From contig NZ_CP126241.1 in NCBI RefSeq assembly GCF_030142075.1, positions 682,001 to 746,000 of the forward strand: a DNA stretch of 64,000 bases, in the 5' to 3' direction. The stretch comes from Arthrobacter sp. zg-Y20 (GTDB lineage: Bacteria > Actinomycetota > Actinomycetes > Actinomycetales > Micrococcaceae). Position numbers and translations under genes: made by a program. Under the pieces are notes generated by a model. The model saw nothing but the letters and a program-made list of their open reading frames with translations. It made no database searches and was not told the origin of the DNA. This document shows, in pieces, positions 43,449-52,242 of this stretch; position 1 is the first letter of the stretch, and the number at the start of each line of letters is the position of its first letter.

Positions 43449-44453
43449 ATGACTTCACTACGCACCAAAGTCCTGTCCCTTCTTGCCCTGCCCGCGGTCC
43501 TGCTCGGCGCCGCCGGCTGCACCCCAGCCGCGGATGCCGGTCCAGGTGCCTCGCCTTCGGCAGCAACTGCCACGGCCACTGACACCGCTTCCGGCGTCCC
43601 GGCCCCTGCGGAGCCCGCCGCGCCGCCCGCCGCGTCCGATTCCGTGGTTGCCGCCGGAACAGCGCTGGAACAGCTCGCCGGAATCCCCATCAAGGGCCGC
43701 GCCCCGAAGACCGGGTATGACCGCGAGCAGTTCGGCCCGGCCTGGGCAGACGTGGACCACAACGGCTGCGATACCCGCAACGACATCCTTGCCCGCGACC
43801 TGGTGGACGTGGTTTACAGGGACGGTACGCAGGAATGCGTGGTCGCCTCGGGCACGTTCCAGGATCCGTACACCGGCGCCACCATCAGCTTTGTCCGAGG
43901 CAACACCACCAGCACCGCGGTGCAGATTGACCATGTGGTGGCGTTGTCCGATGCCTGGCAGAAGGGTGCCCAGCAGCTTTCCGCCGAGGAACGCCGAATG
44001 CTGGCCAATGATCCGCTGAACCTGATGGCGGCAGACGGCCCGGCCAACGGCGCCAAGTCCGACGGCGACGCCGCCACCTGGCTGCCCGCCAACAACGCCT
44101 TCCGCTGCGAATACGTGGCACGCCAGACGGCGGTCAAGGCCGAATACCGGCTGTGGATGACCCAGGCCGAGCACGATGCCATCGCCACCGTCCTCTCCGG
44201 CTGCCCGGAGGAGCCGGTGCCGGTGCGGGCCGGCACCGCTGCGGTGTCCACCGGAGCTGGGGCTGGTTCGGCCGCAGACGAGGCCGCCGCTCCCGCAGCT
44301 CCGGCGCCTGCGGCCCCGGCGGCAGGGCCCGGCACCGGGTACGCCAACTGCGCGGCGGTCCGGGCCGCCGGCGCGGCACCCATCCGGGTGGGAGAGGCCG
44401 GCTGGGACCCGAAGTTCGACCGCGACGGCGACGGCGTGGGCTGCGAGTCCTGA
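43449..44453 (+). CDS. Secreted HNH nuclease lipoprotein with excalibur domain
   Basis: A 334-residue exported protein. Signal peptide with lipobox GAAGC gives an acylated Cys at residue 24, then an Ala/Ser/Pro-rich spacer. A DUF1524-type HNH nuclease domain covers about 75-255 with QIDHVVALSDAWQKGAQ near 159 and a following NDPLNLMAADGPANGAKSD motif. After an Ala/Pro linker comes a C-terminal excalibur calcium-binding domain (about 297-334, YANCAAVRAAGAAPIRVGEAGW...DRDGDGVGCES). This arrangement marks surface nucleases of actinobacteria, likely for extracellular DNA processing. ATG 43449 starts it; the upstream gap carries an inverted repeat. Confidence 0.9.
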   Translation: MTSLRTKVLSLLALPAVLLGAAGCTPAADAGPGASPSAATATATDTASGVPAPAEPAAPPAASDSVVAAGTALEQLAGIPIKGRAPKTGYDREQFGPAWADVDHNGCDTRNDILARDLVDVVYRDGTQECVVASGTFQDPYTGATISFVRGNTTSTAVQIDHVVALSDAWQKGAQQLSAEERRMLANDPLNLMAADGPANGAKSDGDAATWLPANNAFRCEYVARQTAVKAEYRLWMTQAEHDAIATVLSGCPEEPVPVRAGTAAVSTGAGAGSAADEAAAPAAPAPAAPAAGPGTGYANCAAVRAAGAAPIRVGEAGWDPKFDRDGDGVGCES

Positions 44454-44505
44454 CTCCGGGCGGCCCGCCTCCTGTACAGGCAATGCGGCCTGGCGGGCCT
44501 GTGAA

Positions 44506-44568
44506 CCGCATCAGCTGTACAGAAGGCGCAACGGCCTCTCCGTGTGGCCGCATCAGCTGTACGGAAGG
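44506..44568. repeat. Two-copy 21-base direct repeat
   Basis: CCGCATCAGCTGTACAGAAGG at 44506-44526 recurs as CCGCATCAGCTGTACGGAAGG at 44548-44568, a 42-base spacing with one mismatch. Each contains the palindrome CAGCTG, and a related CCTGTACAGG lies at 44471. The repeats fill the gap between the HNH lipoprotein and the convergent GH15 gene. Confidence 0.75.
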
Positions 44569-44598
44569 TGCCCCACTAAGCCCGGGCGGGGTCCTTCG

Positions 44599-46383
44599 CT
44601 AGTCCCTTTCTTCGCCCAGCGTCAGGGCAGCCGTGATCAGGGCCAGATGGGACAGGCCCTGAGGGAAGTTGCCCAGGAAGGCGGAGTCTTCTTCGGCGAT
44701 CATCTCGGTGTACAGGCCCACATCGTTGGCCAGCGGCACCAGCTCATCCATCAGGGTGGCGGCTTCCTCCCGGCGGCCGACGCAGTCCAGGGCCGCAGCC
44801 ATCCAGAAGGCGCAGGCCACAAAGGTGCCTTCTTCCTTCTCGGCTCCGCTGAACCGGTACAGCAGGGGACCGCGGCCCAGTTCACCGCGCAGCGCATCCA
44901 GGGTGGAGGACATCCGCTCGCCCCGGTCAAACCCGCTGATGGCGTGCAGCAGGATGGAGGCATCCAGCTGGTCGGTGCCGGGATACCAGACGTAGCTGCC
45001 GCGTTCCTCGGACCAGCAGTTGGCATCCACCCAGTTCCGGATCCGCTCCATCTCGGCCCGCCAGCGTTCCGGGTTACCCGGAATCTGGCCCAGGTCCGCC
45101 AGATGCGAAGCGCAGCTCAGCGCGTGCCAGCAGCCCAGCTTGGAGGTGGTGTAATGCCGCTCCTCGTCCAGTTCCCACATTCCGGAATCGCGCCGCTGCC
45201 AGACGTCGCAGGCCATGTCCGCGAGGTCCGCCAGGTAGCGGCCGGTGCCGGTGTCCAGCACATGCCCGGCGTCCACGTACATCTGGACAATGTTGAACAG
45301 GTCCCCGAAAACGCCCATCTGCAGCTGAGCGGCGGCATCGTTCCCGTTGACCACCGGTCCAATGCCGCGCCAGCCGGGCATATCCAGCACCTCGGCGTCC
45401 TCGGCACGGCTGCCGTTGAGCCGGGTAAACACCTTCAGATCCGAGCCCTGTTCCCGCACGCTTTTGAGCATCCCGGACACCGCCGCGTGTACTTCCTCGC
45501 GCAGCCCGAAGCGGATCATGGCGTGCAGGGTGTAGGCCGTGTCCCGCACCCAGGCGTACCGGTAGTCCCAGTTTTTGCCGCCGTGCACGTTCTCCGGCAG
45601 GGACGTGGTGGCAGCAGCGGCAATCGCGCCGGTGGGGCTGTGCAGCAGCAGTTTGAGGGCAAGAGCACTGCGTTCCACCGCGTCGCTCCAGCGGCCCTCG
45701 TACTGGAACTCCCTGGACCAGTCCTGCCAGTTGGCGATGGTGCGGTCCACGCCGTCGTCGATGGTGTCCGGGTCCGGCAGCGGCAGGGGTTCGTCGTGGG
45801 TGGAAATCACGGCTAACAGGTGGCGTGAGCCGGCCCGGGCGGTGAAGGTGCCGCTGATGTCCCGCTCGGACGTTTCTTCCGTGCCGATGTCCCGGCCGCG
45901 GACGGCAATGGTGGTGCCCTGCACCTGCAGCACCGGGCCGTGCACCGTCTGCTGCACCCAGGGGGAGGCGGTGTTGAAGCTGCTGCCCGGGGTGACGGCC
46001 CAGCGCATTTGGACTTCGCCGTCGAGTCCCTCGATCCGCCGCGCCAGCTCACCCCACGGCAGCCGGCCGGCCACGCCGGTGTTCAGTGAGTCGGTGACCC
46101 GCACGCTGCCGGTGCCGGTGGTGAAGGTGGTGGCCAGGACGTTGGTGCCCGCCACGTAGGCGCGCTCCACGGTGAAGTCCGCCACTGGACGCAGCTCAAT
46201 CTGCCCGCCGTTTTCCGCGTCCAGGAGGCGGGCGAAGGCGGGTGTGGAGTCCAGATCCGGGGTGGGGTACCAGTCGATGGAACCGTCCAGGGCCACCAGG
46301 GCCACGGTCCGTCCGTCGCCGATTGCCCCGTAGGAGCGCAGGTCCACGTAGCCGTCCGTGCGGTCCGGGTGGGACATGCTCAT
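44599..46383 (-). CDS. Glycoside hydrolase family 15 protein (glucoamylase/trehalase-like)
   Basis: A 594-residue GH15 protein that would hydrolyse alpha-glucosidic bonds, most often as trehalase or glucoamylase in actinobacteria. The N-terminal beta-sandwich (about 1-250) has WYPTPDLDSTPAFARLLDAENGG. The (alpha/alpha)6 barrel shows ENVHGGKNWDYRYAWVRDTAYTLHAMIRFGL near 260 and SYVWYPGTDQLDASILLHAISGF near 455. These correspond to conserved catalytic-barrel segments. No signal peptide, so it is intracellular. ATG 46383 follows a CAAGGAGCAGC site. It is preceded by gluQ on the same strand, 36 bp away, likely one transcript. Confidence 0.88.
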   Translation of the reverse strand: MSMSHPDRTDGYVDLRSYGAIGDGRTVALVALDGSIDWYPTPDLDSTPAFARLLDAENGGQIELRPVADFTVERAYVAGTNVLATTFTTGTGSVRVTDSLNTGVAGRLPWGELARRIEGLDGEVQMRWAVTPGSSFNTASPWVQQTVHGPVLQVQGTTIAVRGRDIGTEETSERDISGTFTARAGSRHLLAVISTHDEPLPLPDPDTIDDGVDRTIANWQDWSREFQYEGRWSDAVERSALALKLLLHSPTGAIAAAATTSLPENVHGGKNWDYRYAWVRDTAYTLHAMIRFGLREEVHAAVSGMLKSVREQGSDLKVFTRLNGSRAEDAEVLDMPGWRGIGPVVNGNDAAAQLQMGVFGDLFNIVQMYVDAGHVLDTGTGRYLADLADMACDVWQRRDSGMWELDEERHYTTSKLGCWHALSCASHLADLGQIPGNPERWRAEMERIRNWVDANCWSEERGSYVWYPGTDQLDASILLHAISGFDRGERMSSTLDALRGELGRGPLLYRFSGAEKEEGTFVACAFWMAAALDCVGRREEAATLMDELVPLANDVGLYTEMIAEEDSAFLGNFPQGLSHLALITAALTLGEERD

Positions 46384-46418
46384 GTGCTGCTCCTTGCTGG
46401 TTGGGTGGTGGGGGACGG

Positions 46419-47339
46419 CTAGGGATTCAGCCGGGCGGTGGGTCCGGCGTTGGGCCCGGCGGTGAAGATCCAGGGTCCCCTGGGCAGGCTCGCCGGGTTG
46501 AACTCCGCCAGCGCCGCCTGGAGGTTTCCGGGCAGGCCCAGGGAGGCCAGGATCAGTTCACGGGCGGCGTCCTCGTCCATGCCGGCGGCGGCCAAATCGG
46601 GAAGGGTCACGGCGCCGTCGCGCTTGGCCAGCCGCTGCCCGGCGGTATTCAGGGCCAGCGGCACATGGGCGTAACGCCCCGGGGGCAGGCCGAGCAACGA
46701 GCCGAGGTACGCCTGCCGGGGCGCAGAGCTGAGCAGGTCATCACCGCGCACCACCTGATCGATGCCCTGCAGCGCATCATCGAGCACCACGGCAAGGTTG
46801 TAGGAGGGCACACCGTCGTTGCGCAGCAGCACCAGGTCATCCACGGCCGAGGTGTAGTTGCCGTGCAGCTCATCGGTCACGGTGAACTCGGGAACCTGGG
46901 CGCGCAGGCGCAGCGCAGCGGGCCGCTCCCGCCGTCGTACCGCGCGTTGTTCCTCTGTGAGGTGCCGGCAGGTGCCGGGGTAGGCGCCGGGCGGGGCGTG
47001 CGGGGCGGAGGCGGCCTCGGCTACTTCGCGGCGGGTGCAGAAGCACTCGTAGACCAGGCCGTCTGCCCGCAGTTCCGCGATTGCCTCCAGGTACAACTCC
47101 AGCCGTTCGGACTGCCGGATGATGTCCCCGTCCCAGTCCAGCCCGACGGCGGCGAGGTCACGCAGCTGCGCTGCTTCGGCACCGGAGCGGACCCGGTCCA
47201 GGTCCTCCATCCGCAACAGGAACCGGCGGCCGGTGCTGCGGGCGAAGAGCCAGGCCAGCAGGGCTGTGCGCAGGTTGCCTACATGCAGTTCCCCGGTGGG
47301 GCTGGGGGCGAAGCGGCCGGCGGCGTCGGAAGTAGGCAC
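46419..47339 (-). CDS. gluQ: Glutamyl-Q tRNA(Asp) synthetase
   Basis: A 306-residue truncated class I synthetase that charges glutamate onto queuosine-modified tRNA. It has the Rossmann-fold signature FAPSPTGELHVGNLRTALLAWLFA near residue 10 (HIGH reads HVGN), a zinc-type cysteine set in YECFCTRREV and YPGTCRHL, and the KMSKS-type LAKRDGAVTL near 235. The anticodon-binding domain of GluRS is missing, which marks GluQRS rather than GltX. No queuosine biosynthesis gene lies in the window. ATG 47339 is the start. Confidence 0.92.
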   Translation of the reverse strand: MPTSDAAGRFAPSPTGELHVGNLRTALLAWLFARSTGRRFLLRMEDLDRVRSGAEAAQLRDLAAVGLDWDGDIIRQSERLELYLEAIAELRADGLVYECFCTRREVAEAASAPHAPPGAYPGTCRHLTEEQRAVRRRERPAALRLRAQVPEFTVTDELHGNYTSAVDDLVLLRNDGVPSYNLAVVLDDALQGIDQVVRGDDLLSSAPRQAYLGSLLGLPPGRYAHVPLALNTAGQRLAKRDGAVTLPDLAAAGMDEDAARELILASLGLPGNLQAALAEFNPASLPRGPWIFTAGPNAGPTARLNP

Positions 47340-47478
47340 CCTCTCAGTCTATAAAGCCGCGCGGGCGGTCCGTGGTTCCGGGCGCTTCCGGACACCGTAC
47401 CGGAGGGCTTGTGATTCCGGACCGAGGGTGTCCGCAAGGGCATGGAAAGGACCTTCGCGGCTGCCTAGCGTGGCGGGT

Positions 47479-47763
47479 ATGGGACTCATGGAAGTGGAAC
47501 TTGCCTTAGCTGAACACCGGCAGCGGACCCGGGAAATGGAGCGCTGGCACGGCTTCCGGCGGGCGGCCCGGGAACGGGCACAGCTGGGGCCGGCCCGGGT
47601 ACAGGAAGGAACAGGGCAGGAAGGGATCATGCGGCCCAAGATCGACTGGCCGGTTTTCACGCTGCGGCTCGGGCCGCTGCGGCTGGCGCTGTTCCGCACG
47701 GTCCGGTTGCCCGCGGGCACTGGCCGGGATTCACACGGGACACCCAGAGTTCTCCCGGGTTAG
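47479..47763 (+). CDS. Small hypothetical protein
   Basis: A 94-residue basic protein starting MGLMEVELALAEHRQRTREMERWHGFRRAARERAQ. The first half is a charged helix rich in Arg, Glu and Ala, and the second half holds a beta-like segment FTLRLGPLRLALFRTVRL. The ATG has no strong upstream purine tract. No family recognised; support is from codon-like composition and position between gluQ and a small membrane protein gene. Confidence 0.45.
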   Translation: MGLMEVELALAEHRQRTREMERWHGFRRAARERAQLGPARVQEGTGQEGIMRPKIDWPVFTLRLGPLRLALFRTVRLPAGTGRDSHGTPRVLPG

Positions 47764-47842
47764 CCGGAGTACGGTTTTGGGCGACGAGGCTACCGCCGCT
47801 CCCGTGCTGGGCGGGACGGCGGCCCCGGTAGGGATTGATGCC

Positions 47843-48142
47843 ATGACTTACGCGGGACGCAGCTCATCGGGTGGAAAGCGAACGACGACGTCGGGCGGCT
47901 CCCGCTGGACCATCGTGGTGGTGGGGGTGATCATGCTGCTGCTCATCATTGCCCAGGGCGTGGCAACCGGCTTTACCGGCCTGCTGGGTTCGGCGGGCCT
48001 GATCGCCCTGTGCACCGGGCTCTACACGTTCCTGACCAACCGGCCCTCCTGGCTGGACCTGCCCAACCGGATGATCGGCGGGATCCTCGCCGTGGCGGGT
48101 CTGCTCGCGTCGGCCATCGCCACCGCCATCCACTGGGGGTAG
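47843..48142 (+). CDS. Small membrane protein
   Basis: A protein of about 99 residues with a Ser/Gly/Thr/Lys-rich N-terminus and three hydrophobic helices (WTIVVVGVIMLLLIIAQGVATG, GLIALCTGLYTFLT and GGILAVAGLLASAIATAI). ATG 47843 follows GGTAGGGA; a TTG at 47777 would add 22 residues. Location in the cytoplasmic membrane is clear, function is not. It is convergent with the amino-acid permease gene. Confidence 0.65.
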   Translation: MTYAGRSSSGGKRTTTSGGSRWTIVVVGVIMLLLIIAQGVATGFTGLLGSAGLIALCTGLYTFLTNRPSWLDLPNRMIGGILAVAGLLASAIATAIHWG

Positions 48143-48171
48143 GGCTGAACCCGGAGCCGGTTACGCCCGGT

Positions 48172-49617
48172 CTACGCCCGGTCCGTGAGTGCGCCCTCGG
48201 TCTGGGTGGTGGACGTGGGCACCCCGGTCTCGTCCGCGAGTTCGGCGCGCTTGAGCCCGTCGCCGCGCACCCACAGCCGGTAGGCAGCGAACAGCAGCAC
48301 AATCCAGGCGGCGCCCACAATAAGGGCCACCCGGGTCTCCGGGATGATGCCCAGCAGCACCACAATGAAGGCCATAAAGGCCAGTGCGGCGTAGGAAGCA
48401 ACCGGCCAGAACGGCACCCCGAATTCCGAGGCGGGCAGGCTCCGGCGCTTGATGTCCCGCTTCATCGCGATGTGCGAGAGCAGGATCATCAGCCACACCC
48501 ACACGGTGGCGAACGTGGCGATCGAGGCGATGATGGTGAACAGCGACTCGGGCAGCAGCGCGTTGAGCACCACACCGGCCAGCAGCACCACGGCCATGGT
48601 GGCCACGGTCATCCACGGCACGCCGTTCCGGGAGATTTTGGCGAACGACGACGGCGCCTGGCCCTCCTGTGCGAGGCCGTAAAGGACGCGGCCGGCACCG
48701 AAGATGTCGGAGTTGATGGCTGAGATTGCGGCCGTGATCACCACGGCGTTAAGGATGTGCGCGGCGGCCGGGATGCCGAGTGAGTCGAAGATCTGCACAA
48801 ACGGGCTGGTTTCACCGTTGATGTCCTGCCAGGGGAAGATCATCATCAGGATGCCCAGCGCGCACACATAGAAGAGCAGGATGCGCACCGGCACGGTGTT
48901 CACTGCGGCGGGGATGGCCTTCTTGGGGTTATCCGCCTCGCCGGCGGTGATGCCGATGGTTTCAATGCCGCCGAAGGCGAACATCACAATGGAGAAGGAC
49001 GCCAGCAGGCCCCAAAATCCGTTCGCGAAGAACCCGCCCGAGCCGAGCATGGTCTCAAAGCCCGGGTTCGCGCCGTCGGGCAGGCCCAAGCCGAACACCA
49101 CAATGGCCGCGCCGCCCACAATCATCGCGATGATGGCCGCCACCTTAACGATGGATAGCCAGAACTCGGTTTCCCCGAACACCTTCACCCGCATCAGATT
49201 CAGTGCCGCGATCAGCAGCACCACCGCGAGGATCCAGATCCACCGCGGCACGTCCTCGAACCAGAAGCCCATGTAAATGCCGAACGCGGTCACATCTGCA
49301 ATGGCGACAATGGCCATTTCAAAGGCGAACGTCCACCCGGTAATGAACCCGGCGAACGGGCCCAGGTAGCGGCTGGCGTAGTGGCCGAACGAGCCGGAGA
49401 CCGGATGCCTGACGGCCATCTCGCCCAGGGCGCGCATGACCAAGAACACAGCCGCCCCGCCGATCATGTACGCCAGCAGCACGGCCGGGCCGGCCGACTG
49501 GATGGCGGACGCCGAACCGTAGAACAGGCCGGTGCCGATGGCCGAACCAAGCGCCATGAAGCGGATGTGCCGGACATTCAGCCCGCGGGCCAAGGCCTGG
49601 GTAAAGGAGGACTTCAA
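48172..49617 (-). CDS. Amino acid permease (APC family)
   Basis: A 481-residue APC-superfamily proton-coupled amino-acid permease with about twelve helices. The family signature of TM1 is [39 protein letters not shown] near residue 16, followed by [26 protein letters not shown] near 62. The [24 protein letters not shown] segment near 218 resembles LysP/CycA/GabP-type AAT members. Amino-acid specificity cannot be read. The C-terminal 30 residues are cytosolic and Thr/Glu-rich. A GAAAAC-rich site precedes ATG 49617. Single-gene unit. Confidence 0.92.
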   Translation of the reverse strand: MKSSFTQALARGLNVRHIRFMALGSAIGTGLFYGSASAIQSAGPAVLLAYMIGGAAVFLVMRALGEMAVRHPVSGSFGHYASRYLGPFAGFITGWTFAFEMAIVAIADVTAFGIYMGFWFEDVPRWIWILAVVLLIAALNLMRVKVFGETEFWLSIVKVAAIIAMIVGGAAIVVFGLGLPDGANPGFETMLGSGGFFANGFWGLLASFSIVMFAFGGIETIGITAGEADNPKKAIPAAVNTVPVRILLFYVCALGILMMIFPWQDINGETSPFVQIFDSLGIPAAAHILNAVVITAAISAINSDIFGAGRVLYGLAQEGQAPSSFAKISRNGVPWMTVATMAVVLLAGVVLNALLPESLFTIIASIATFATVWVWLMILLSHIAMKRDIKRRSLPASEFGVPFWPVASYAALAFMAFIVVLLGIIPETRVALIVGAAWIVLLFAAYRLWVRGDGLKRAELADETGVPTSTTQTEGALTDRA

Positions 49618-49877
49618 AGAAAACGCACCTTGGAGATTGGGGGGATCAGCCGAATAGTCGGCCTATCCATGGTACGCCCGCCGCCGGCACGTCCATTTTC
49701 GAGGCTGGCGAGGGAGGGTGCGGTGTTCAGCGCCGATGGCCCCCGTCCGGGCAGCGGGGATAACCCCTCGGGCAGAAATGTCAGTGCCGGAAGATACGTT
49801 TTGCGCGGGAACGAAATCGGACCCTGGCGCGGGTCAAACCGCGCTCAGTACGTACTCGTAAAAATGGGGAGAAAACC

Positions 49878-50753
49878 ATGGAGAACACCGCAAATACACC
49901 TAACCCGCCGGCGGGGCAGCCGGCTCCCGGGCAGGGCGCACCCGGCCCCGGATTCGGAGGCCCCGGATTCGGCGCTCCCGGGCCCGGCAAGCCCACCAAC
50001 CCAGAAGCTGGCAAGGGCCTGGCGATCACCGCCCTGGTCATCGGGATCGTTTCCCTGCTGCTGTGCTGGGTGCCGTTCGTGAACAACCTGGTCTTTGTCT
50101 TGGGCCTGATCGGGCTGGGCTTCGCCATCCCCGCCCTGGTCATCGCCGTCAAGAACCGTTCCCGCGCCAAGGGCATGTCCATTGCCGCATTGATCCTTGT
50201 GGTGCTGTCCCTGGTGGGCGTGCTGGCAACCCAGGCCTACTACGGCCGGGTGCTGGACGACGTCGCCGAGTCCATCGAAGACGGGGCCGACGGCGTCGTC
50301 GACACCTCCGACGAGGAGCAGGAAGCCGCAGCAACAGACGCGCTGGCCATCGGCACGGCAGCCACGGTGGGTGACTACAGTGTCACCGTGACCGGAGTCA
50401 ACACCAACGCAGTTGACGCGATCATGGCAGCTAACGAGTACAACGAAGCTCCTGCAGGCCAGTACGTGCTGGTGGACCTGGCCGTGGAATACTCCGGGGA
50501 CAGTGAGGGCAACCCGTGGATTGACCTGTCCACCAAATTCATTGGGTCCGATGCCCGGCAGTACGATTCCACCACCTGCATGGCAACCCTGCCCAACCCG
50601 GCCTACAACGTTCCCACCCTGGAAAAGGGCGGCGCCGGCACCTTCCAGATCTGCATGGATGTCCCGGCCGAAGCGCTGTCGGATGCCAAGATCTTCGTCC
50701 AGCCGACGTTCACGCTCAGCGACAACGACCGCGCGTACTGGAAGGCGCAGTAG
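49878..50753 (+). CDS. DUF4190/DUF4352 membrane-anchored protein
   Basis: A 291-residue protein. A Pro/Gly-rich cytosolic N-terminus (about 1-45) precedes two membrane helices in a DUF4190-type layout (GLAITALVIGIVSLLLCWVPFVNN...GLIGLGFAIPALVIAVKNRSRAKGMSIAALILVVLSLVG). After an acidic linker comes an extracellular DUF4352 beta-domain (about 155-291, TVGDYSVTVTGVNTN...YVLVDLAVEYSGDSEG...FQICMDVP). DUF4352 domains are immunoglobulin-like and of unknown role, often in surface or sporulation-type lipoproteins. ATG 49878 follows GGGGAGAAAACC. A strong hairpin ends the transcript. Confidence 0.88.
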   Translation: MENTANTPNPPAGQPAPGQGAPGPGFGGPGFGAPGPGKPTNPEAGKGLAITALVIGIVSLLLCWVPFVNNLVFVLGLIGLGFAIPALVIAVKNRSRAKGMSIAALILVVLSLVGVLATQAYYGRVLDDVAESIEDGADGVVDTSDEEQEAAATDALAIGTAATVGDYSVTVTGVNTNAVDAIMAANEYNEAPAGQYVLVDLAVEYSGDSEGNPWIDLSTKFIGSDARQYDSTTCMATLPNPAYNVPTLEKGGAGTFQICMDVPAEALSDAKIFVQPTFTLSDNDRAYWKAQ

Positions 50754-50755
50754 GC

Positions 50756-50794
50756 GAACGGCAGGGCTTCCCGGTTGGGGAAGCCCTGCCGTTC
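50756..50794. terminator. Bidirectional terminator hairpin
   Basis: GAACGGCAGGGCTTCCC (50756-50772) pairs perfectly with GGGAAGCCCTGCCGTTC (50778-50794) around a 5-base loop. It starts 2 bases after the DUF4352 stop and ends 10 bases before the stop of the convergent VOC gene, so it can serve both transcripts. Confidence 0.85.
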
Positions 50795-50804
50795 AGACCA
50801 GCGC

Positions 50805-51242
50805 TCACTGCTGCTCAGAGCCGTAGCTGATGCGTGCCTCGGGCGGAATCAGCGGGGAACCCGCGCGGACCTTCATTTCCTGCACGGTCCAGGCGTTGCC
50901 GTCCGGATCCGCGAAGCCGAAGAAGGTCCCGCCGTCGCGCTCGTCGAAGACGGTGACCTCGCTCGCCTCGACGCCTCGGTCCAGCAGTTCCTGGCGGGCC
51001 AGCTGTGCATCCGGGACCACCAGTTGCAGGCCGCGAAGGGACCCGGGCACCATGCCTTGGCTGGCTGCACCGTCGCCCACGAGGATCGAGCAGCCGGAGC
51101 CGGGCGGAGTCAGCTGCGCGAAGTTCATCTGGTCGTTTGAGGTCTGGTGGTCCAGGTTAAAGCCCAATTGGTCGCGGTAGAACGCTATTGCCCGGTCCTG
51201 GTCACTGACCGGGACAACCACCAACTCAAGAGTCCAGTCCAT
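50805..51242 (-). CDS. VOC (glyoxalase/bleomycin-resistance fold) protein
   Basis: A 145-residue vicinal-oxygen-chelate protein with two betaalphabetabetabeta units: VVPVSDQDRAIAFYRDQLGFNLDHQ near residue 7 and RGLQLVVPDAQLARQELLDRGVE near 74. A C-terminal FADPDGNAWTVQEM near 115 is the common VOC ending. A metal-binding Glu/His set can be drawn but is not certain. It is the last gene of an ArsR-SRPBCC-SRPBCC-VOC unit, a frequent actinobacterial arrangement of small ligand-binding proteins. Its substrate is unknown. Confidence 0.88.
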   Translation of the reverse strand: MDWTLELVVVPVSDQDRAIAFYRDQLGFNLDHQTSNDQMNFAQLTPPGSGCSILVGDGAASQGMVPGSLRGLQLVVPDAQLARQELLDRGVEASEVTVFDERDGGTFFGFADPDGNAWTVQEMKVRAGSPLIPPEARISYGSEQQ

Positions 51243-51244
51243 GG

Positions 51245-51739
51245 TTATGCCTGCCTTCCGATTCCGACGGATGAGAGCAGGGCATCCAGTTGGTCATAAC
51301 CGTCAGACATGCCATCTTCCATGCCGTTGTCCAGGAAGCCGTCGCGGGCTTCCACCGACGGATAGAGCGAGCGTCCGGTGAGCCGGCACCGGCCATCGGG
51401 CAGCGCCGAGAAAGTACTGTACTCAAGCGTCACCACCTCCGGAGTGCTCTCAAACTCGAAGGTCTGCAGCACAAACTCGTCCTGGCGCACCGTGTGGAAG
51501 ACGCCGCGAAAGGCGTACTCGTCCTCGCCCCTCGAGTGCACAAAACGGTACGCGCCGCCGGTACGGGCTTCGAACTGGTCAATGCGCGTGGCCACGTCCT
51601 TCGGCCCGATCCACTGCGCAAAGAGCTCGGGATCGATATGGGCGTTAAAGACGGTGCCTACCGGGAAATCGAACTCACGGGAAAAGTCCATAACAGGCTC
51701 GCCGGCGGGCGCGTTCAGCGTCAACGGGTTGCTCATCAT
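51245..51739 (-). CDS. SRPBCC (AHSA1-like) protein, second copy
   Basis: A 164-residue START/SRPBCC-fold protein of the AHSA1 (activator of Hsp90-like) type. It has the recurring pattern DFSREFDFPVGTVFNAHIDPELFAQWIGPKD near residue 18 and RTGGAYRFVHSRGEDEYAFRGVFHTV near 69. It is clearly related to the adjacent 168-residue paralog over its whole length, so the pair is a tandem duplication. ATGATG start; the first ATG overlaps the upstream stop. Likely binds a hydrophobic ligand under control of the ArsR protein. Confidence 0.88.
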   Translation of the reverse strand: MMSNPLTLNAPAGEPVMDFSREFDFPVGTVFNAHIDPELFAQWIGPKDVATRIDQFEARTGGAYRFVHSRGEDEYAFRGVFHTVRQDEFVLQTFEFESTPEVVTLEYSTFSALPDGRCRLTGRSLYPSVEARDGFLDNGMEDGMSDGYDQLDALLSSVGIGRQA

Positions 51740-52242
51740 GCGCCCCTTCCCTGCAGCGCCTCCGGCTGCAGCTGGGCCAGGAGCTCGTCCATCCGGTCAA
51801 AGCCTTCCGCAACTCCGGCTTCCATGCCGGAAGCGGCCATCCCGTCCCGTGCCTCCATGGAGGGATAGACGGAATGCGCCGTGATCCGGGTCCGGTCGCC
51901 GTCGAGCGCCTCAAGCGTCATGAATTCCAGGCTGGTGATGTCCGGATAGCCGGAGAACTCGAAGGTCTGGATGGCGGCTTCGTTCTCCCGCACGGTGTGG
52001 AAGATGCCCCGGAATTCGTAGGGCACCCCGTCCGGGCCGGTGTGGATGTAGCTGTAGGAGCCGCCGGTGCGGAAGTCGTAGTGGTTGATGTCCATTTTCA
52101 TTCCGCGCGGTCCCAGCCACTGGACCAGCAGGTCCGGCTCCGAGTAGGCCCGGAAGACCTGGTCCACGGGATAATCCACCTCGCGGCTGAAATCGATGAA
52201 CGGAACGCCGTCGGGGACGGTGAGCTGCAGTGCGTTGGTCAT
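51736..52242 (-). CDS. SRPBCC (AHSA1-like) protein, first copy
   Basis: A 168-residue SRPBCC protein with FIDFSREVDYPVDQVFRAYSEPDLLVQWLGPRG near residue 15 and RTGGSYSYIHTGPDGVPYEFRGIFHTV near 58. The fold provides a deep hydrophobic cavity; substrate is unknown. Its ATG overlaps the ArsR stop by 4 bp and its stop overlaps the next SRPBCC start, so all three are translated as one unit. Duplicate of its neighbour with moderate divergence, suggesting they bind different ligands or form a heterodimer (inference). Confidence 0.88.
   Translation of the reverse strand: MTNALQLTVPDGVPFIDFSREVDYPVDQVFRAYSEPDLLVQWLGPRGMKMDINHYDFRTGGSYSYIHTGPDGVPYEFRGIFHTVRENEAAIQTFEFSGYPDITSLEFMTLEALDGDRTRITAHSVYPSMEARDGMAASGMEAGVAEGFDRMDELLAQLQPEALQGRGA

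Noticed and set aside
46419-47339. Full glutamyl-tRNA synthetase (gltX)
   Set aside because: The protein ends after the catalytic domain and lacks the anticodon-binding domain, so GluQRS is the correct call.
47349-47720. Minus-strand 123-codon frame overlapping the small hypothetical gene
   Set aside because: Ser/Arg/Pro-rich with no site for translation; the plus-strand frame is somewhat better supported.
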